Assembly: GCA_000727475.1 (NCBI GenBank)
Contig: KL647296.1
Coordinates: forward strand, 3,632,686-3,696,685
Length of the DNA: 64,000 bases
Source: Sarcocystis neurona
Lineage: Eukaryota; Apicomplexa; Conoidasida; Eucoccidiorida; Sarcocystidae
Direction of reading: 5' to 3'
Shown: positions 58,870 through 64,000 of the stretch, piece by piece
Numbering within the stretch: the first letter of the stretch is position 1
Layout of the letters: every line of letters starts with the position of its first letter
The notes under the pieces: generated by a model
What the model was told of the DNA's origin: nothing
Seen by the model: only the letters and a program-made list of their open reading frames with translations
Databases searched by the model: none
Translations under genes and position numbers: made by a program

Positions 58870-60770
58870 GCATAAGTAAAATTTATTTGCAGGGGTATAG
58901 GAGGTTGAATAGACGGATGCTCGCACGCAAACAAGGAGTCGCAGATCTACGACTAGGCCACCCTGTAAACAAATAGATGTAAATATATACATATGTGTAT
59001 ATCTATCCATATAGATGTACTGATGCAGGAAAGAAGGCACACGAATGCGTGAAGATCGCGGGGACAGAAATGCAGATAGGCCCGCACATTCAAACAGAGA
59101 GAGACGTGGAGACGTATATTCGTGTATGTATCAGATATACGTGTGCAACTTAAATATACAACACGCGAAGCGCAAAAGAAGAACTTGTACCGCCCGTCCT
59201 CCTACGGTGGAGGATATACATTGCTATGTATCATATCTATTTTTTCTTTACCTATCCATTGCTATCTACTTATTTCGACTCACCCTATCTGCAGCCGTCT
59301 ATCTACAGTCACCTAAACGCCAGAGATAGAAATTAAAGTGAAAGTACATTCGCAGGTGTGTACGTGGGTGGAGAACGGCTGCTCGCATGGGACGCCTGTA
59401 CGTGGCTGTGCTGCATGCGTCCATAGACGCCTATACATTTATAATATGTGCGTACATGTGTGTGAGTATCTCTCTGCGGCCTCCCTTTATGTGGATATAT
59501 GTATATCTCTCTGCAGCCTCCTTCCGTGTGTTATCCACGCGTCTAATGCTTGTCTCTCTCTTTGTATCGATATATGTGTGGATACACATATGGGGGTAAT
59601 GCAGGTGTGTCACTCGGCAGCGCGTTTCTCTGTAAGAATTGTGGACTTCGTATCAACGCGTGTGTGTGGATGTGTGTATACACACGCATCTGTGTATGCG
59701 TCTGCGTAGAAATTGATAGAGGCAGCTGCTTTTACAAGGTTGCTGCCGCTGCTGCTAGTCCTGCTGGGACTGACTGCTGAGGTTGAAGAACAAAGGTAGT
59801 ACATGCAGAGTTTCTTTGGGAAGAGAAACGAAGGCGTGTTATCCTGGAGTGTAGCATGAAGACGTGCTGCTGTAGATTACGTGTCATTAGATATATATGC
59901 ATATGTATTTGTCTACAATAATACGCATGCATACATACATATATAATACCTATATGTGATTTATCTATATATATGTGGCTCACGCTGTATCATAGAGGTA
60001 CACATAGAGCGAGAGAGGGAGAGACACACAGATGTGGACACGTATATCTTCTTGAGACTTGTTCTTTTATATTTGACGTTACCCACCTACGCGTGTATTA
60101 TGCGTACCTATATACGTATACTATATTATATGTGATATAGACGTATATATGTGGCCTCCGCTATATCGTAGAGATACACACACAAAGAGAGAGTAAAATG
60201 AAGTGTATACACACAGATGTATTTCTTAGACTTACTTCAATGAATACGCCTTTACGCACCTGTATATATATATATGTATGTATGTGGGAAGGGGGGCCTA
60301 ACGCTGAGGCAAATGCGGCTACTGCTTCTTCGCTGCTGTCCACGCTGCTGCAGCTCCTGCGCGCGGTGCTGCTACTTCCTCCGTTGCTGCTACGGCTGCT
60401 GTTGCCGATGCTGCTGCGGGAGTCAGCAATTGCCAGCAGCAAATGGTGTCGGCGTGGGCATTTCTTGCGATTCTTGAGTGTACAAGACTTCTAAGGAAGT
60501 CCTCAGACTAACAACGAAAAGATGGGTACTTCACGCTTTTGTAAATGTGTACGCGTGTGTGGTGAACGATGCCTCAGGCCTGTATTTACGGCACGTTGCT
60601 CAGGTAAAGATTAAGCTCTATACATACATATATATATATATATGTTGTTAGGTGGCTACATATATATGCGTGTATATATATATATATATGCGTACTTAGA
60701 AAGGGAGTTACGTGTATATACGCATATATATATGTATATGTTTGTGTATGCGTGCTTGTGTATATATGTA
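58870..60770. other. Microsatellite-rich DNA, possible exon at 60.30-60.48 kb
   Basis: AT-rich simple sequence dominates. One plus-strand stretch, about 60305-60490, with CTG triplets reads Ala-rich in one frame (AAAAPARGAATSS then MVSAWAFLAILECTR) and Leu-rich in another. It could be an upstream exon of the frame starting near 60852. I cannot decide the reading frame. Confidence 0.35.
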
Positions 60771-60851
60771 GGTGAAGTCAATAATGAGAATATCAAAACG
60801 TTGATGAATGACATTCGGATGTGTGTGGGTTTGTTTGTGTGTTTTTTTAAG

Positions 60852-63800
60852 ATTGATGTAGACAGCGATGATGACGAGGTCGTTGCTACCGCTGCTGAGT
60901 CGAACGCATGCAACAACAAAGACGTGTCTCTTGCCGGTCCGCCGCCCAGCAGCAGCAGCATCCCCCAGGAGAGAGCGCGCGTGCACGCAGAACCGGCAGC
61001 AGCAGCAGCACCAACAGCAGAAAGAGAAGCAGCGGGAGCAGCGGAAAGAGCCACAGCAGCAGCACGACAGCAGCGGGCACCTGCGTTCGGAGCAGCGAGA
61101 GAAGCAGGAGGAGAAGCAACAAGAGGACGGGGAGAGGCAGAAGGAGTCACAAGACAGGAGGACGAAGAAGGAGAAGAAATAGACAGGTACAACGTGTCTC
61201 AGACAACGTCCTGCGATGCCGCTTCCTTCTCCAGAGAGGAGGCCGCCGCAGCAGCTGCAGCTGCAGGACGGAGGCTTAGCGTGTTTCTCTCCTTTGAGCA
61301 GCAACAGCAGCAGCGCGGAACAGGCGACTTCTCGTTGCATCAGCAGCAGGCTTGCGAGCAGCAGCGCCAAGATTATTACGAAGAGCTGCAGCGGGAGGGG
61401 GAGGAAGAGGAGAAGGAGGAGCGACAGTACGGCCGACAGCAGGAGCAGCAGCATCATCGGCAGTCCCACGTGGAGGAGGAAGAGCAGCAGCAGGACCTCC
61501 CGGAGAGGCGGCTGTTGCATCACGTCGCTGCTGCTGTTGCTGCTGCCGCCCACGCAGAAGAGCAGCGCGACGATGAAGAAGTTCTGCAGAAACAGGATGC
61601 TCCCCATATCTATCGGCAGCCACAGCTTGCCCGTCGGTCTGCAGGCGAACCAGCTGCTGCTGTCTCGCATGAAGGTGACACATACAGGCAGCACACCTGC
61701 GCACAAAAAACAGCTGCCGCCTCACGGAGGGAAAATCTTTTTCTTCCGCTACCAAAAAGCCACCAGACTTGTTCGGGGGTGCTTCAACGGCACCTCGACG
61801 ACCAAGAACACAGATCGCATCCTGCTTGCGCTCCGCTGCAGCGACCCTACTCTGCTGTCCAGGCTGCTGCTGCTGCGCTTCCGCCTTTCCCCCGCAGCAG
61901 CTGTGCAGAGCCAGAACCTGCTGCTGGTGTTGCTGCTGTCGACCCCTTCCGGGCAGCGCATCATCGCCGTCTCCTCCGAAGTGTCCTCCTGCAGCAAGCT
62001 GCGGCTCGCGTCAGCGCTCGTGATAATTCTGCTCCAGCTGCTGGTTCTGCTGCTGCTGCTGGTGATAACTTAGCGCGCAGGGCGGCGCGCTGCGGCAGTG
62101 CTGCCGATGTCCGTGGGTTGGTAGCCTCCTGCTGCAGTGCACAGCAACAGCAGGTGGTGGAGGAGGACGTGGAGCAGCAGCAGCAGCAGCTGGTTTTCGC
62201 CCCAGCGAGGCAACAACAGCAGCTGCTGCTGCCTCTTCCGTCGTCCTCTCTTCAACAACAGCAGTTTGCCACAGACTGGCGCCTACTGGCCCCACGCAGC
62301 AGAGCCGCTTTGTCGGCTGCTTCAGCAGCAGCAGTCGACGAAGAGCAGCAACAGGAGAAGGAAGGGCACAACAAAGAGGCGGGAGAATCAGAGAGAAGCA
62401 GCTGCACTTTTTCGTCACTCTTCCGCTGCGCAGCAGTAGTACCTGCAGGAAGAAGGAGTGCCACTGCAGCAGCTGTGGCAGCAGCACAAGGAGGAACAGC
62501 AGCGGGAAGGATAACGACAGAAGGACCTGCTGCGGAGGACGCAGCAATGACAGCAGCACAGAGAACTGCAGCAACAGCAGGGGGAAGGAGTGCTGTTGCA
62601 GCAGCCGGAGAAGGAGCAATAGACGTGGGGCAGCCAACGTGGGAGAATGTAAACGCCTGTCGTGTGCTTGCAGTGGAAGAATGCGACTGTCGTCCTGCTG
62701 CTGCTGCAGTGTCGTTTTCTGCAGCGCTTGGCCCTAAGGCGTGTTGCTCGCATTCTGCGGCAGCCGCTCTGCCTCTGTGCGCCACGGACACTACTGCAGC
62801 AGCAGCAGTGCGAAATCACAGCAGCAACGTACTACATAGGCAGCACGAACAGACAACGAGCCGCAGAGGAACATATTCAAACAAGAAATACAAGCAGACA
62901 GCTGGCTGGCCAGACACACGGTTACTCTGCTATCACGAGCAGCACGAGCAGTCCGCACACTCTGCTGGATCTACTGCTGCTTCTTCTGCTCCTGTTGCTG
63001 CTGCTCTTGGGGCTGCTGCTGTTGCCGCTTGTGCTGCAGTAGACGCACGGGCAGGTGGCAGCAGCACCGACAGGACAGGATGGGGGGGGTGCTGTGCTGC
63101 CGCAGGGCAACCGCTTTTCCCCTCAGCAGCAGCGACAGCAGTGCTGCAACTCCACAGACCCTTCACGAGACACCAGCAGCAGCAGGAGATACAGAGACAG
63201 CAGCAACAACAGCAGCTTCAGCAGCAAGAACAGAAGCAACAACAGAGAATAACAGGGGTGCCGAGAACGTCTCACGGAAGTGAGGGAGTTCCTGGAGCAG
63301 CAGGAACGAGGGACTTTGAACCAGCAGCGCATGCAAGGGGAAGTGGAGCTGCTGCTACAGTTGGACCAGGAACAGCAGCAGGGCGTGCAGTAGGACGCAC
63401 AGGCGCAAAGAAGAGCTGTTGTGTCGCTTTGAGTTGGGATGGAGAGCGTGAAGCAGCCGCAGCAGCAGGAAGAGACTGTTGCAGCAGCAGCTATGGAAGG
63501 AGCAGCGATATAAACAGCAGCAGCAATAGCAGCAGACGCTGCAGCAGTACCCTTGGCCACAGCGGCAGCAGTGGAGAGAGCAATCAAAGCTGCACCAGCA
63601 GATCTCTGCGCAGCAGCAGTAGCAGCAGCGGCAACGCTTACAACATGCGTCTTCGAAGCAGCAGCCTCGACAAAAATAATAGAGACCAGGGTGATAGTGA
63701 AGAGAAGCTGCATGCAGACGAGCTCGTCCTAAGTGTTGGCGACAGCAGTCTGAGAGGCAAGCAAAGGGGAAACAGAACGGCAGCAGGATGCAGCAGCAGA

Positions 63801-64000
63801 GATTCTTCGGGGGGAAGAAACAACGACCAGAGGAACAGCGGTAGCAACCGCCGTGGCAACAGCAACAGCAACGCCGCTCAGAGAACGTACCTCGGAACAG
63901 ACATGGGTTGCAGCAGCAGTAGCAGCAGCGACAGCAGCAGCAACAGCACGAGGAGAGTTCCCAGAGGTGGACAGCGCGACGAAGCCGTAGTTGCTGAAAA
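60852..64000 (+). CDS. Long low-complexity open frame, truncated by window end
   Basis: One plus-strand frame stays open from about 60771 (after TATATGTAG) to the last base, over 1,040 codons. It starts GEVNNENIKTLMNDIR or, if spliced after TTTTTTTAAG, IDVDSDDDEVVATAAES. Segments such as QQRQDYYEELQREGEEEEKE and YRQPQLARRSAGEPAA are not simple CAG translation, so the frame is probably real. Later parts switch through Gln, Ala and, from about 63.46 kb, Ser/Asn/Arg runs. A second frame is open for 285 codons at 61216-62073 (KIFFFRYQKATRLVRGC), so an internal splice or frame change is possible. No domain was recognised; the product is unknown and its C terminus lies beyond the window. Confidence 0.55.
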   Translation, partial: MDVDSDDDEVVATAAESNACNNKDVSLAGPPPSSSSIPQERARVHAEPAAAAAPTAEREAAGAAERATAAARQQRAPAFGAAREAGGEATRGRGEAEGVTRQEDEEGEEIDRYNVSQTTSCDAASFSREEAAAAAAAAGRRLSVFLSFEQQQQQRGTGDFSLHQQQACEQQRQDYYEELQREGEEEEKEERQYGRQQEQQHHRQSHVEEEEQQQDLPERRLLHHVAAAVAAAAHAEEQRDDEEVLQKQDAPHIYRQPQLARRSAGEPAAAVSHEGDTYRQHTCAQKTAAASRRENLFLPLPKSHQTCSGVLQRHLDDQEHRSHPACAPLQRPYSAVQAAAAALPPFPRSSCAEPEPAAGVAAVDPFRAAHHRRLLRSVLLQQAAARVSARDNSAPAAGSAAAAGDNLARRAARCGSAADVRGLVASCCSAQQQQVVEEDVEQQQQQLVFAPARQQQQLLLPLPSSSLQQQQFATDWRLLAPRSRAALSAASAAAVDEEQQQEKEGHNKEAGESERSSCTFSSLFRCAAVVPAGRRSATAAAVAAAQGGTAAGRITTEGPAAEDAAMTAAQRTAATAGGRSAVAAAGEGAIDVGQPTWENVNACRVLAVEECDCRPAAAAVSFSAALGPKACCSHSAAAALPLCATDTTAAAAVRNHSSNVLHRQHEQTTSRRGTYSNKKYKQTAGWPDTRLLCYHEQHEQSAHSAGSTAASSAPVAAALGAAAVAACAAVDARAGGSSTDRTGWGGCCAAAGQPLFPSAAATAVLQLHRPFTRHQQQQEIQRQQQQQQLQQQEQKQQQRITGVPRTSHGSEGVPGAAGTRDFEPAAHARGSGAAATVGPGTAAGRAVGRTGAKKSCCVALSWDGEREAAAAAGRDCCSSSYGRSSDINSSSNSSRRCSSTLGHSGSSGESNQSCTSRSLRSSSSSSGNAYNMRLRSSSLDKNNRDQGDSEEKLHADELVLSVGDSSLRGKQRGNRTAAGCSSRDSSGGRNNDQRNSGSNRRGNSNSNAAQRTYLGTDMGCSSSSSSDSSSNSTRRVPRGGQRDEAVVAE

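Noticed and set aside
58279..59040. 253-codon minus-strand frame with membrane-like Ile/Tyr/Leu content
   Set aside because: By-product of the TAGA/TAGG tetranucleotide tract.
1..64000. tRNA, rRNA, telomeric and transposon signatures
   Set aside because: I looked for T-loop GGTTCGAATCC-like sequence, AAACCCT repeats, reverse-transcriptase or transposase motifs, and long terminal repeats, and saw none I could defend by eye. A covariance-model and profile search would be needed to exclude small RNAs.

Overview
The window looks like nuclear DNA of a coccidian apicomplexan, most probably an Eimeria species. This rests on dense CAG/CTG trinucleotide tracts translated as long Ala, Gln and Ser/Asn runs, abundant (TA)n and ATAC-type microsatellites in non-coding DNA, short GT-AG-bounded exons spread over long introns, a RAP-domain protein, and two N-filled assembly gaps (22544-23091, 44921-45586). 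Nothing bacterial, viral or obviously mobile was seen, and no tRNA or rRNA was recognised.

Layout. At 2354-6003 (+) are the last four exons of a dynein heavy chain, ending in an apparent 22-nt intron. Its stop codon is one base from the stop of an unrecognised multi-exon gene on the minus strand (about 6005-9206). Unassigned plus-strand exons lie at about 10056-10799. From 11112 to 29557 (+) there is one very large reading frame of about 6,100 codons. It is full of homopolymeric amino-acid runs, starts with a possible organelle-targeting sequence and ends in a RAP domain. Its apparent frame change falls in the first assembly gap. After a repeat-rich stretch, 32358-47206 (-) holds a GET4 homologue in eight exons (945 coding nt over 14.85 kb); its introns contain CAG tracts, purine/pyrimidine-skewed tracts, TA arrays and the second gap. 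From 47207 to 53500 little can be assigned. At 53501-57234 (+) is a CKS (cyclin-dependent kinase regulatory subunit) homologue in three exons, with a long low-complexity N-terminal extension and an altered hinge. From 57.8 to 58.9 kb is a degenerate tetranucleotide (TAGA/TAGG) tract. From about 60852 to the window edge (+) runs a further low-complexity frame with no stop codon.

The recognised genes do not form a pathway. They are ordinary eukaryotic functions: axonemal or cytoplasmic motor, organellar RNA metabolism, tail-anchored protein targeting, and cell cycle. The unusual content is structural: repeat tracts expanded inside genes, very small introns and exons, and conserved domains interrupted or altered. 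All exon structures were read by eye from splice signals, reading phase and remembered family patterns. No alignment or transcript data were available.
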